A DNA stretch of 64,000 nucleotides from contig CM019218.1 in assembly GCA_009741485.1 (NCBI GenBank), positions 43,322,681-43,386,680 on the forward strand, read 5' to 3'. Each line of letters begins with the position of its first letter. The first letter of the stretch is position 1. The DNA is from Malurus cyaneus samueli. Its lineage: Eukaryota; Chordata; Aves; Passeriformes; Maluridae. This document shows positions 37,725 through 49,885 of the stretch, one piece after another. A program made the translations under genes and the position numbers. The notes beneath the pieces were generated by a model. That model ran no database searches. It was not told where the DNA came from and saw nothing but the letters and a program-made list of their open reading frames with translations.

Positions 37725-38170
37725 TGCTCTCTCTCGTCAGTGCTGCCTGCCTTGCTTTGGGTACAAAGCAGGCTGGCGAGCCTGGGCCAAGGCTTTGTTT
37801 GAAAGCCGGGGCTGTTTAACAGGAGAGAGTAAGAGAAGATGAATGACTTCACACAAAGTGTTTGGGATCAGTGGCTGCTCGTCAGTCACCAGCTGTCTGG
37901 CCCTGTACAGAGCTGGTACCTGGCAGGTGGCTCTGCTGAGCTCTGATTCCCCGTGCTCGGTGTGCTGGCAGCGTGTGGGCTGGGTGAAGGTGTGCAGCTG
38001 CTGCTGTGTCAGAGCTGGGCAGCGCTTGCCACCTTTTCCCTGGAGCTGAAGCCTTCCCTCCTGCTCCTGCAGTCTGCAATGTTTTGTGAAGCTAACACAG
38101 CACACTCCTTAACTGCTGGATGCACCATGAGCAGAGCTGGGAGATGGCAGAGCTGAGTCATCTCTCTTTG
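37725..38170. other. GC-rich block with overlapping short open frames
   Basis: About 445 bp is richer in G and C than its surroundings, with several CpGs. Frames are open on both strands: 37843-38049 and 37953-38156 (+), and 37737-38105 (-, 122 codons). Overlap in several phases and on both strands is what raised GC does by lowering stop density, so it is poor evidence for coding. It could be a regulatory region, a non-coding RNA exon or an unrecognised old repeat. Confidence 0.4.
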
Positions 38171-38364
38171 CTGTGCCTTCCCTCCATGGCTTTTCTAAAA
38201 CCCGTCAGGAGCTCTGCATTTTGTTTCCTAATGTACTGCATATCCTGAATAGAACATGTTGGAAGATTGCTGCAAAATTTTAACCCCCAAGTAAGCATAC
38301 AGCCAGTAGTGAGTCAAGATATGGGATTGTGGCATCCTTTCCTCATCTACAAAAAGCAAGTGGG

Positions 38365-38856
38365 TTGAGTTTTGGGGCCCTCACTTTCAGAAAGACACTG
38401 AGGTGCAGGACTGTGTCCAGCCAAGGGCAACAAGGCTTGTGAAACATTTAGAGAACACATTTTATGAGGAAGAGCTGAGGGAGATGGAGTTGCTTAGTCT
38501 CAAGAAGAGGAGGCTCGAGGGAGCTGCATCCACTCTCTACAACTACTCGGAAAGCGGGTGTAAAGGGGTGGGGACTGGGCTCTTCTACTGTGCCCACTAT
38601 GGGAGGACCAGGGCCTTAGGATGAGACAAGGGAGATCCAGATTAGATATTAGAAAAAAAAGAAATTCACAGTTAGAATGGTCAGCTATTGGAATAGGTTG
38701 CCCAGGGAGGTGGTGGTCGCATCCCTGGTGGTGTTGAAAAGGTGTCTTGATCTTGCACTGGGTGATGCTTCAGTGGTTTTGGGGTTACAGTGGTAGTGCT
38801 GGGTTGGACATGATCATCTTAAAGGTCTCTTCCAACATTTATGATTTTATGAATGC
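38365..38856 (+). mobile_element. CR1 LINE retrotransposon, 5'-truncated copy (about 490 bp)
   Basis: This is the clearest transposable element in the window. It starts near ggggccctcactttcagaaa and runs through the end of the CR1 second ORF into the 3' UTR, with ggttgcccagggaggtggtg and ggttggacatgatcatctta. It ends with cttccaacatttatgatttt, the CR1 tail. CR1 elements copy by target-primed reverse transcription and are usually 5'-truncated, without a poly(A) tail, as here. Frame damage and a missing 5' end make it inactive. Its GC content stands out from the flanks. Confidence 0.93.
38403..38624 (+). pseudogene. CR1 ORF2 (endonuclease/reverse transcriptase) C-terminal remnant
   Basis: This is a 73-codon frame inside the CR1 copy. 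Its translation contains the pattern RATRLVKHLENTFYEEELRE and, a little later, LKKRRLEGAASTLYNY. That is the conserved segment after the reverse-transcriptase domain in CR1-family ORF2 proteins. The catalytic domains are absent because of 5' truncation. The homologous reading continues past the stop in other phases (a tryptophan-containing 'ggaataggttgccc' region near 38690), showing frameshift or indel damage. The ATG is not a real start. No function is expected. Confidence 0.85.
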
Positions 38857-40184
38857 TTGGTTTTATTTATTCCCTTTAGATCTCTCCCCTTGCTTTTTAT
38901 GCTGCATTTGAATTTGCCTGTGATTCAGGCCCTATAAGCTTTCTATATTATTTTCATTATTAGTTTTTAATTGTCTTTCTGGGATTTTTTTCTCTCACGC
39001 TGTTAGAAAAAAGAGAATATTTGAGTAGGGTATATTATGCTTTTATTTCACTTTGCAGAGTGGAGGGATGTGTTGAGATTATGTATCACAAATGATGGAC
39101 CAGAAGCAACTTTCAGCATTCTGGGGCACAGGTCAAATGAATTATCCAAATCCTTTTGAATATGTATGGATGGCCTCAAGCTTCTCATGAAAAACTTCTC
39201 CTGTGTAGTGTTTAATGCTTTTTCTGTTTCATTAAGTGTTGATTCAATGTCTGTGCTGCTGCACTGAAGCACTGTGTCTTTTTCTGGCAACCAGATGGAT
39301 TTGTCACTTTGAGCAGACACCAGCGAGTTTCAGGATTTATTGTTGCACTGAGTGTGTGGAAACTCTCCCATTGGTGTTTCTGGACATTGTAGGATCAGAT
39401 CCTTACTGACACGTACTTCATGTAACATTCTTCATTATATGGTTTTCAACAGACTGTGTATACAGAGCAATTTTGTGCATGTTCTGTAACATTTTGGAGT
39501 TTTAGGCTGTGCGAAAACAGATGAAGGTTTTTGAGAGATTAGCACTGCATTCTCAGTATGGCGATCTGGGGCTGGACAATGGCTAAATGATTACAATTTG
39601 CTTTAGCACCTATTCCTATGTCAGGAGTAATTCAGGTGAAACAACTGTGGGGTGACTTAGCATCTCAGTACTTTATATTGTTAAAGAGCTTGGTAATAGG
39701 ATATACCAAGTTAATATGGTGAATTGGAAATAGAAACATCAGAGAGAGAAACTTCTGTCTAAGAGTTGCTAATGTCATTGTTTCCCCTAGAATTTCTCTC
39801 TGTGCTAGAACAAGACAGCAGGATTTCATGATCTATGAAAACCTTCTGCCGAGGTCAAGACTGTGATAGTCTGTATCAGCTGGACATAGCCTAACTGATG
39901 GAATGAACTATGGCCACAACTACTTTTGCTCACACCTCTGTTGCCCCTTAAGTCCAATATCATGATTAAATCTGCCAAACACTGCCTTTACAGTATTAGT
40001 CAAGATGTCAACTCCTGCAGCCACTACCAGACAATGTGTCTAGATTTTGTGCCTATTCATATATCTTAGCAGGTTTACTTTTGTTCAATTGTAAGGGGAA
40101 ACAAAGTGACTTTCTGTCCAGGTGGTGTTGCACTTGGAGACAGGGGTTGTGTTGCCCTGGTGTTAGAAGCCTCAAGGCCTCTAA
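38857..40184. other. Unique AT-rich non-coding DNA
   Basis: The frame at 39048-39320 (-, 90 codons) has no recognised family. No clear repeats are seen. Confidence 0.6.
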
Positions 40185-40227
40185 CAAAGAAAATAAAAAT
40201 AAAAAAATAAAATAAAACCAAAAAAAG
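40185..40227. repeat. A-rich low-complexity tract
   Basis: An impure (A)nT tract of about 43 bp. It may be a retrocopy tail, but no body is identifiable, so it is best read as simple sequence. Confidence 0.85.
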
Positions 40228-43200
40228 CCCTAAACTAACTTTAGAACAGCAGTTCATTTGAAATGTAATAAGTATAAAAGAGCTGCATCAGAAACCTCAT
40301 TGACTATAAAGAGCAGGAGGAGTCTTTTCTACCTTAATTTTATACTCTCCCATTCCACACACTTGAATGAGCACAGTTTGATTTCATTTTCTTTTAATGG
40401 AAAGCAAAGAAGTAATGGTCTGTACCTTTCCAGCAACTAACTTCCTTGAGTTCAATGCAGTAGACAATTGCAAGTTTATAAAGTGATGCTGGTAAATCAG
40501 TGAAAACACACAAAAGAAAGCCTTTGAATGAGTAAGTAATTTTTGTGACTATGAGAACAACTTGCTGATTGCAAAGAACAGTTATTAGTGCTTCTTAAGC
40601 TGAGCTGAGCTCATTGTTGCAATGAAGGTCCCTCAATACCAATATGCCTTGCAATGGGGTGTAAGCGTGAGAGTTCATAATGTTCCTACTGATGATTTTG
40701 TGATGCCTTTGTATCTTCATTTAAGAAGGCAAGTTCAGTCATATTAGCGATTTCTATGTGATTAATTACATTTCCTTTTATTTGGCAAGCAGCAGGATAA
40801 AACATTAGTTTCTACCATTAATTTGGTGTTTGAATTTTGACTCTGAAGGGTAGAATGGTAATATTCTGCTGAAAAACATAAAGTTTGCTGTTCAAGACAA
40901 TCTTTTCATTTTCTAGCAATCACTTGGCTAACTTTTGTGTTACACAACTGAAAACAAAACTTAAACAATCCCACAATCCTATTGATGATGAGTTATTTGG
41001 GTCTAGGAGATAAAATCAACTGCATCAAGTGGATATGGATATTTCAAACAGATTGTTTGGATGCCTTATTATTCAAGGGTTACTGTTGATACATTTAGAA
41101 CCATCCCGTGCTCTCTTTCTCCACACAGTAGGTTTAATTAATCTGTGGAGTAAATGTATTGAAATAGGAGAAAATAGGAATGTTCAGTTTGCCTCAGTCT
41201 AAATCATTCCAACAAAGGGGTGAGTCCTGTCCTCCTTATTATTTTACAAGTACTTTTGATTTCAGCAGAGCGTCTTGCAGAGTAATGTGTTTTTTTCAGG
41301 TTGCCTGAATGGTTAAATGAGGGATGGAGGCAAGCTGCACAGATCAAGGCGTGGGATAATGTATCCTGCTTCTTTCTGTCCCATGTGTCTTAAAATATCC
41401 CAATGTTGAACCTTATTTCTTCCACCACAGAAGGGTCCTCCTTTCCTATTATACCCTGTCCATCTGCAGAAGAATGATGAACAGTAGTTTTAATAGTCCT
41501 CAAAGGATCACATCTTAATATAAGCTCAGGTGGATTTCTTGCCCTCCCTCTCGCTCTCATCTCCTTTTAATGAGGACTTGATTTTGAATCTTCTACCTCA
41601 GTTATTGTGAAGTCATGATGTTCAAAACTAAGGTTCCATTTTTGACCTTCCTTGTTTTGGAATCTGGACTTTACAACAGTTAAGAAGACTGATAGACTTG
41701 GAATCTTTTTTCTCTGTACTTTCAGTTCCTTTTCTTTTCAGTGGAAAACACAAGAAAAAGAAGATTTTTCCATAGTCAAAACAAAGTGCATGTAAATATA
41801 ACAGTGCTTGCTGTCTCTGCCCTTGTTGGCCATGGAAGAGTGATGTGTGTGTCAAGCTAGTTAAAAGAGTCATAAAGCAGTAGTGAATCCCAGCTTTTAT
41901 ATATATATATTTGTAAGGGCCGAATTTTAGGACACGTTAATGATTTTGGCATCAAACAATTGCATTTGCAAATGAGTTTATAACCAGAGCCTTTTTATGA
42001 ATTTTCTCTTCACACTGGTTTGAGGTTTGAGGATAGAGTGGCAATTCATCCCTGAGCCAGCACTGTGCTCTCACACACATTGTCTGTGCTGAGCATTGTC
42101 TTCTGTCTGTGCATGGAGCTGACAGGATCAGAAATCACTTATTTCTTTTGGCTGGGTTTTCTTTGTGTCTGTCTCTCTTCAAATCTTTATTCTGGTATTA
42201 ATTATGAATGGTCTGGAATTTTCCTGACAGGCACCTCTTTTCACTGACTGTAATTAATGTGTCTTGTCCTTCACACTGAAGAATGCAGACCCAACCTGTT
42301 TTAAGCTCTACGTAGCTGAACAGGTAGGTAGATAATATACAGAGATGTCTGTCTTGATGACTTTCAGCAGAAATCTAGAAAATTCCTGTCTTGGATGAAT
42401 GTCCGCATCTGGAGAGGATTTAACCTGAGTTCTGGTTATCACAGAAATTTCTCTAGAATTTTTGCAGTAGAGCCCTTGCAGAGCAAGGACAGGATTATGT
42501 TTTCAACTTTATCTTTTTACAGGACTCCATAGTCATTATGCTGCCATGGCTTGAAACAAGGCATTGGAAGGACTTTTCTTCAGGCAGCAATGCCAGCTAA
42601 TCCTTTTCCAAAAACTTCTCAGGCTTGAGCTAGACAGTTGTTTGCCTATTTAGTTGTTTGTCCACAACAGTGTTATTGGACAAGTAATCTAAAATCTTAG
42701 AAATTCTTTACTTACATGATTTTGGACATCATCTTTATCACTCACTCTTATTTCTTTATTGCTCATTTATAAAACTAACCTATTAAATATATTAAAATTC
42801 AAAAATATGCTCAATCATTTCAAGGGAAATTTGTACCTTAAGTATCCTAAAAATAGAGAGATAATGATGTCCTTAATAAAATATTCTAAAGTATCTTCTC
42901 AGGCAATTTTGTTCTGCTGCTTTGCTTGAGCTGAAATGTCTTGATTTCTTCTTTTCAATAGTGATGCAATCTAAAAGTTCTATGTTTGTTTCAGATCCTT
43001 TTCCTCTGATGTGAGGGCTAGAGGGGCACTCAGATGTTACCTGTAGTGAAGGGACTCTGTCCAAATTTTTTAAGCATCCTGTTTTTGTCATGGAAACCCA
43101 ATGGGAAAAGCCTTAGAAAAAAAATGAGTAGAGGAGTACAAAGAAGAAAACCATGATTCCAATCCAGGGAAAAGCAGGAAAGACATCATGAGTCTTCTCA

Positions 43201-46200
43201 CCAAGAGCTGAAAACTAGCATTGACCACTGGGTACAACTGTGCCAGTGGGAACCCACATGGAAACAGCATCAAGTTAATGTCATTGGTAACTTCCCCTTA
43301 CCTAAGTGCTCTGCATCCTCTGGACTGATGGCAGGACAGCAAACATTCTTGAAATAGTCTTATGTGATTATGAAATAATTCAAAACTGTTGAGCCCTTCT
43401 TCAGTTTACTCTAAAGCAGTTTTAAGTTCTTCTGACTCAGGAGAAGAAAATGTTTGCAATTCAGTAGGAGTGTGCTGGTTCTCCTGCTGTGGATGTAAGC
43501 CTGCAGTTTGTGTGAGTGCTATAGTCCCTGGGTTCCTCTGCAATTCTCTTCTCCTCCCACCATCTCAGAGCAGGTTGACCCACCACAGTCCGTTTGACTT
43601 TTTTCTGCTCCCTGTGGTGTGCAAGCACACTATTGTTTCAACTGGAATTTTTTTGTAAGTAGTCAAGAGTGTTTGTACAGCAAAAGGCCTGCAGTGATGG
43701 GAGTTGCTGAGGATTCAGCTGCAATGCAAGTCAGGATTTCTGGCTCCAGGAGGGCAAACTGGAGGAGCAAGTGTGTTTGTTAAAGTAGAATTGCAGGAGG
43801 GTTCTGACACTGCACATTGTCTTCTTTCACTTACAGAATTGCATAACTGTTATCAAGAACTATATTTTGGGTCCTTTTTAAAGTGAGGAAAGTACTTTTA
43901 AAGCTCTCTGGAATTGTCATCTTTGACAACAGGAAACTGTTTTAGCAGCAATCACTACTTCCTTATTATGTTGTTTCTTATTTGTATTAACTTCTCTTTG
44001 CTACCTTCCAGCTGCAATTGTTACTCTTAATTTCATAGAAACCATCAAAGAAACAAGCCAAACATAAGTCCCAAGAAATCTATGCAGAAAAAACTCCAAA
44101 TGAATAAAAAAAAAAGAAGTGCAATAAGATACATAGTCAAAGCACTAGGAATTGAAATCTTTTAGTGTGAGGAAAGAAGAATTAAAAAAAACAAACTTGG
44201 AATTGTGTCACACTGCTTTATGGTGAGCAGAAGCAGCGTTACTCTGGAGAAAGCAACAATTCTTTATTAGTGCATGTAGCATGTCTAATAGTGCTAATGA
44301 CAGTGTCTATATCCTGCTGGGTTTTACCATATTAATATTGGCATGCTAACAGTTCTGGGAACCAAAATAGTGAGTGTTCTTAATGTGCTACATCCAGCCT
44401 GTAAGTAAATAGTAAATCTCCATGGTTCCTGCTCTCGCAAAATGCCATATGAGCACTTGATCTCATTCTTTTTAAAATATAAATCTGGAGGCTGCTTTAA
44501 ATACTTGTAGTATTAACATTTCCCTTTTGAAATTTATTATGTGGGGATAAAATTCTCTCATGTGGGAAAATAATGCTTTTGGTGTTTTTTCAAATCATTG
44601 AATAGCAAATAATTGACTTTTTAATGTGTGTCAGTTCTACATGACTCAATCGTCTTTCTCTCCTCGGTCAACAGCCATATTACAATTTCATTACAGTCTC
44701 GCTGTAGCAATGTATTTAAGGTTAAGATGGCATTTTCATTGGCAAGTTTGTATTCTCTTTCATTTAAATCTTTCTCAGAAAGATACCTTTGAAGCTAAAA
44801 TCTCCATATTTGCTTTCTGCCAAGAGCCCTGAATGGGTGACAAACTGTTTTTTTCTTTAAGACGGCAGTGGTGTTTTTCTTTCCTGTGAAAGGGCTTGAC
44901 TAACACAGAAAATGTCAGAATTATAATTCTAAAGATAACATGTTTGTAATTCTGAAGGAAGATGGGCATCTTTCCTTTCTTTTAATATGTTTAAAAATTT
45001 TTCAGTCAGATCTTATGTGGTGCTATGCAGACTTAAACACATAGAGCAATGAGTAAGGGGTTCCACGGCACTGCCTCTGGTTCAACACTTTGTATTGAGG
45101 ATTTACATGTGTGTGGGAGTTACTTCAACTGCAGAGCCATAAGAGAATAGGACTAAGACTGCATAGGAAGCCCTGTGCCTATATGAGCTTGACACCTTCA
45201 TCTTTGTGATGGAACAATTTCTCAGATTGGGAAATATATATGAAAGATCTGGTCTAGTTCTCTATCAATTATTTTCTGTAACTTTTGAGATCTTTAGTTA
45301 AAAGGACAACTAAGTATAGGCTGTAGGTCTGTGGACTGTATCAAAGTGTTTTCTTGAATGAGGTTTTAGAACCTACTAAAGCCTGGCAAAATTTTTCCTT
45401 TTACAATAAGTTTGTCATTGAATAAATCAAAAGAGGCAAGGAGCTGATGGAGAAGGGTAAAATAGTTTGACCTAACAGAATTTCAGATCAAAGAACTTCC
45501 TGCAGCCAGATTACATCCTTACAGATCTGCTTTATCTTACTACTTAAAAGCGCTGTGGCTGCTCTTTAGAGGTTGGGCTCTACCACTCATTTGTTGTCTG
45601 ATGGATGTCAATACCTGAGAGGGCTGCTTCAAGTGAAAGGTAAGAGCAGAGGAGTGTGGCAGAATGAGACTGGTTTGAGCACCTCTGGCTTCTATTAGTT
45701 ACCAAAAAGAAGCAGTGTTTGGTCCAGACAGTACTTGAGTAAGAAATATGTAAAGTTTAAAAAGGAGTCTGTTTGTATATGTAGGTTTTCCTACTCTCTT
45801 GTTTACAGGTCTCAGAAAGATCTCTTGGCAGAAAAAAGTGCACATTTTTCTTAGTTCAGTAGGTCCCTTCTTCACTTTTGGATTCATAAGTCATGGTTCA
45901 ATTTCATGTCGGAATATATTCTTTACAAACAAGAGCAATCCCTTCATTTAATTTGATTTTCTTGGCTACCTTTCAGAATTTTTCGCTGTCCAGATCACAC
46001 TTTGCCATTTTTATCTTTTCTGGATTGAACAAATCTAATTATTATAGGTTTTCATTACAGTTACACTTGATTTGGCACTGTAATTCAGAATGTGTAGTTT
46101 CTGTGGCTTCATCCAATCCAGCATGAACACTTTTTGATGTCCTAGAATTTTATTAGTCTTCTCAGCAAAAAGGTGAGTTAGTATTTCCTATTTTTATTTA

Positions 46201-46547
46201 TTTTTCAGATGCTGGAAAATTGTTTTCTCTTCAGTGAAAGCAAAATTCCTAATTTTAGCTTATAAATGCTAATATACCATAGGATAGCTGGTTTTTTTCT
46301 TCAATGATGATGATTTAAACAAATCACCTATCTGACCAATGTCACAACTACAGCTTTATTCTCCCTCAATCTTAGACATCAGCTTTAAAACTTGGAAGGT
46401 ACAGAAAATGAAGGCAAAATAGAAAAGCATAGAAAATATCTTGTTTTACTTAAAATCATGAGATTTGCAATATTAGTTTGACGTTGGAATCATGACAGGA
46501 CAGCTAGAGAGTCTAGTAATATGTGAGAGAGAAAGGCAAGTGGTGCT
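40228..46547. other. Unique AT-rich non-coding DNA
   Basis: This is the longest stretch without a confident repeat or gene. A short TA run lies at 41898-41911. Open frames are all under 90 codons and lack recognisable features (for example 43389-43658 + and 41628-41873 -). Faint resemblance to ancient repeats near 45040-45140 is too weak to call. Confidence 0.6.
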
Positions 46548-46571
46548 TAAGTAGACAACTAAGTAGACAAC
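46548..46571. repeat. 12-bp perfect tandem duplication
   Basis: The word taagtagacaac is repeated exactly at 46548-46559 and 46560-46571. Confidence 0.95.
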
Positions 46572-46779
46572 TCTTTGCTGAGGATTTTGTGAGAGTTTGT
46601 TTCCACTATAGATTTTAGGGAAATAAGGTTACAGAATACATTTTATGAAGAATTGTTCATGCAAGAATTTTTGTAGTGGTGTCAGGTTTAGGTTAAAAAA
46701 TATGTCTACACCTGTTCAGACCTTTATAATACACGGATACCAGAGGCACCCAGTTAGGGCCATTTAATGTAAAATGAGG
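46572..46779. other. Unique AT-rich non-coding DNA
   Basis: Nothing recognisable. Confidence 0.55.
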
Positions 46780-46915
46780 GGGAAGGAGAGAAAAGAAACA
46801 TGACTCTCTTGTGTAATTGGGAAACTGAAGCACTGCAAAAATATCTATTTGGCTGTATTGTCAAAGAAAGTAAACAGAGGTCTTCAAGCCTTATTCCATC
46901 AGACTTTCTGTTGTG
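46780..46915 (-). repeat. Possible MIR-type SINE relic
   Basis: The words gtgtaattgggaaactgaag, cactgcaaa and, further on, ggtcttcaagccttattcc and atcagactttctg follow the antisense MIR order (ttacagatgaggaaactgagg, then gggattcgaaccc and ctgactcc). The match is weak and gapped. Confidence 0.35.
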
Positions 46916-48256
46916 CAATTAAATGCAAGATTGGATTTGCCTTTCACAGTAAATATTTAAATAAATCTGCAGAGTAGCCATGGATGTATTTTTCCCTGCA
47001 TGTAGAAATGGGTGTCAATTATTCAGAATTGGAAAAATTTTGAAGAACTTAGTCTATCTCTGTAAAACTGGAAATACAGCATAATGCTTAAAATACAATA
47101 TGATATAAACATGACTGTGTCTGCATACTTTCATTGTCTAAATTGAGGGGGGAAATGATAAATAATCAACTAGCAGCAAATAAATGGTAAAGCGTAGTTT
47201 AATCTTAGTAGTTTTTCCATTTTGGTAATGTAATGTGATGGTTGTAGCAGAAAGCAATTTTAAAAACAGAGGTTTCGTATCATGACAGTTTTATGGTTAA
47301 ATTGTTTTGTGGCTTGGAAATGTGCAATGAAAATATTGCATTACATACAAAACCCTAATGTCGCAAGTGAGTCTCAGCCCATCAGGTGTCATAGCAATAA
47401 ACGAGTTTGGGATTTTGCTCTCATCTGTAGTACACATTTAGAGCAGGTGCTAACCTCCAAGAAACTTACAGCATCAGAGCAACCTAGCTACCAATCAAAG
47501 AAGTAATTTTGAATATATATAATTATTCAGTCTCTGACAGTGATTAGAATAAATTGGTTCATTTTTGGCCAAATGACAACAGATAAAGAAAATGAAGAGG
47601 AAAGAAAATGGATAACTAAAACTTTAATTTCAAAGGAGGATGTTAAACCAGTACATAATGTTGATGCTGGCTTTGTTATTTGGGTTTTTTTTCCCCTTAA
47701 TTAGGGAAACTGAAATGCCCATGGCTAAAGGTTTACCATGTACAGGTTCTGAAAGTAAGGTGGAATTAGTATTTTTATGCCAAGATAAGAATTGCCAGTG
47801 CAGCATACCAAATCCTTTCTTTGTGATTGAGACATCTCTAGATTCTCATCCCTACTCAAATTTGCCATTGTACCAGCATGAAAAATACCCAACCCATATG
47901 TGTTTTAAATACTGATTTATAAATAAGTTTTCTGAGGTCCATTTCTATTACAGATCCTGTTGCTTCATCTCTCTTTCCTCATGCAAAACTTAACAGTGAG
48001 TTTTGCCTGTTAGTAATGTTAAATATTGATTTAGGAGTGTTGTACCAGCTGATAACTGATGCTGGACCATGGCTGCACAACTCGCCTTGGTTTAAATAAG
48101 GAATGGGGTTTTGGGTAAATGAACTGTTGTGGATGCTGACTGCTGAGTGAGCTATTGTACAATTAACTGTGAGCATTGAGAGGGACCAGATTATAGAGCG
48201 AGGTATGACTTGGAAGTATGCATTGAGATTTCAGGGGCCAGTTCACTGCGGCCTCA
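46916..48256. other. Unique AT-rich non-coding DNA
   Basis: The frames at 47282-47506 and 47640-47915 (+) have no recognised family. No clear repeats are seen. Confidence 0.6.
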
Positions 48257-48439
48257 TTGTCACCTACAGCTTTGAGAAATGCTGGTAATGGCACGAGGTT
48301 TAAAATGGCAGCGAAGCAGCGCTTCCTCGCCTTTCCCCAAGCCGAGAAGGTGATTCAGAGGACCAGGAGGGATGTGTTCAAAGAGCGGTGTGAGAGAGAG
48401 GGTGGTTCATTCCTGCAGTGCCAGCTGTGTGTAGTGTAA
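48257..48439 (+). other. Short ORF in a CpG-enriched patch, coding status doubtful
   Basis: A 60-codon frame. An internal ATG at 48305 has A at -3 and G at +4, and the 44 codons after it are rich in charged residues (translation starts MAAKQRFLAFPQAEKV). Six CpGs fall within about 100 bp, unusual for this CpG-poor window. A donor-like AAG|GTGATT occurs at about 48348-48356. I do not recognise the peptide. It could be a first exon, a retrocopy scrap, an old methylation-spared regulatory site or chance. Confidence 0.2.
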
Positions 48440-48959
48440 CCTGACTACAGATGCTTCTGAGAATGTGATGTATGGTTGTCCCTGTGGGCATTTCCAGAAG
48501 CTGGCTGCAGGCCTGCCTTTCTCCCTTCATCAGCAGTTAGGAAAACACACCTCTGGCCACATCTTAATGCTATTCCTGTGCCATCGCTACAGCATGAAGT
48601 TACTTAAGGTTCATTATTGTGCTGAGTGAAGCTGTATCCCTAGACCCAGCTTCTGCCATAGGATATATATTGCAACATTAAAACATCAAACAGTTTAGTG
48701 TTCTGTGAGCTATTTGCTGAAGTAAAAGGCTTAGGAAAAAAAAGAGAGTTTCAATACTGTGTAGCAATTTTCTTGCTCCATGCTTCAGTTCCCAGAGGGT
48801 GGGAAGTGGTGTCTGAGGCATTCTGCAGTAGTGAGCAGAGATCTCCCCAAGTCTATGTAGTCAGTTTTCTCTGCTTACCCCACAAGACAAATAAAGAGAA
48901 GCTATAGGAGTGCGAGTCAGCTGGATTAAGGGGTTTGTTGTAAGGGTAATGCTTTGTGA
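48440..48959. other. Unique non-coding DNA
   Basis: No gene or clear repeat is seen. The frame at 48698-48907 (+) has no family. Confidence 0.55.
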
Positions 48960-49005
48960 TACACGAGTCATGCAAAACTTGGGAGCCCAGGTTTCAATTC
49001 CCCTT
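48960..49005 (+). repeat. SINE head fragment with B-box-like word
   Basis: The string acttgggagcccaggtttca leads into ggtttcaattcc at 48990-49001. That resembles the tRNA-type Pol III B box (GGTTCGANTCC) in the head of MIR-class SINEs ('gggagacctgggttcaattccc'). Only a short piece is recognisable, and no A box is evident. Confidence 0.4.
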
Positions 49006-49464
49006 GAACTGTAGACAGCAGACATGTGAAATTACAAGCGTAAATAAACTGCTTGGAAACAGATCTTGAATTACCTCTTACCTGACCCTGCTGCTTCAAA
49101 ACAATTTAATAACTACAAGGAATGGCTGTTAACAACAGAAAATAATCTGGTGTGATACAGTGGTAAGAGAAAAACTTCAGCATAAACTGGTTTGTTCTGC
49201 TGATGTCCTGAGGAATTGTATTTCAGCTGTATTTCAGCATCCCCTGTCCCCCTTTTCGGGTGGTATTACCTCACGAATCAAGACTATTTTTGCACAATTT
49301 TATCAACCAAGTTGGCTTTATTCTTGTTGTATATATTGATGCCTTTTTGATTAAAAGTACCTTTAGAGAATCTCCAAGAAAATCTCACTGATTTCTAGAC
49401 TGACCCACTTAAGATGGAAAAAAGGAGTGAGAGAAAAAGAAAGATAGAAATCTCATAGGAAAGA
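49006..49464. other. Non-coding DNA between SINE relics
   Basis: It contains an 11-bp perfect tandem, tgtatttcagc, at 49217-49227 and 49228-49238. Otherwise nothing is recognisable. Confidence 0.6.
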
Positions 49465-49620
49465 GGACTATGAAGGGAAGAGCTGGGACTCCAGGGGTCC
49501 AGATTCTCTTCTTGCCTTGAGCGTTGACTCCCTTGGGTGAGTTGCTTTGGCCAGTTGAGGAATACCAGCATATTCCTGTGTGTCTTCGTTTCTTCCCTTC
49601 TGTAATGGTGAAAGTCACAA
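49465..49620 (+). repeat. MIR-type SINE relic
   Basis: The words gctgggactccaggggtcca, gattctcttcttgcc, cttgggtgagttgctttggc and tcgtttcttcccttctgtaa, then tggtgaaa, follow the MIR head-to-core order ('ggagtcagacctgggttcgaatcc', 'gccac', 'ccttgggcaagt', 'cagtttcctcatctgtaaaatgg'). The copy is old and diverged, with a possible 20-30 bp insertion in the middle. Confidence 0.6.
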
Positions 49621-49749
49621 ATCCCTTCTCACAGGAAAAATACGAAGATTTATTGATTGTGAGTACTGTAAGGAACTGAAATACAGTGCTCCTGAGTGTA
49701 ATAAAAATGTATATAGAAATAAATTAGATATGCTCTTAACTACACATGA

Positions 49750-49885
49750 ATCTTTGTTGCTGGCTTTAGAGTGGGGGCTTGGGCAAATCATCTAATCTTT
49801 GTGAGCCTGAGTCTTTTCACCTGAAAAATGAGAGTGAAAATCCATGTGGCTATTCTGGAATTAATTAAAATCCATTGAAGAATTT
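49750..49885 (+). repeat. MIR-type SINE relic
   Basis: The words gggcttgggcaaatcatcta, atctttgtgagcctgagtct, tttcacctgaaaaatgagag and ggaattaattaaaatcc closely follow the MIR core ('cttgggcaagtcacttaac', 'ctctgtgcctcagtttcctc', 'atctgtaaaatggggat', 'ggattaaatgag'). The same orientation as the copy about 150 bp upstream suggests a nested or duplicated SINE cluster. Confidence 0.7.

Noticed and set aside
45000..45140. Possible ancient 'ttgacttc' family repeat
   Set aside because: A few similar words such as gtgggagttacttcaactg, but not enough ordered similarity.
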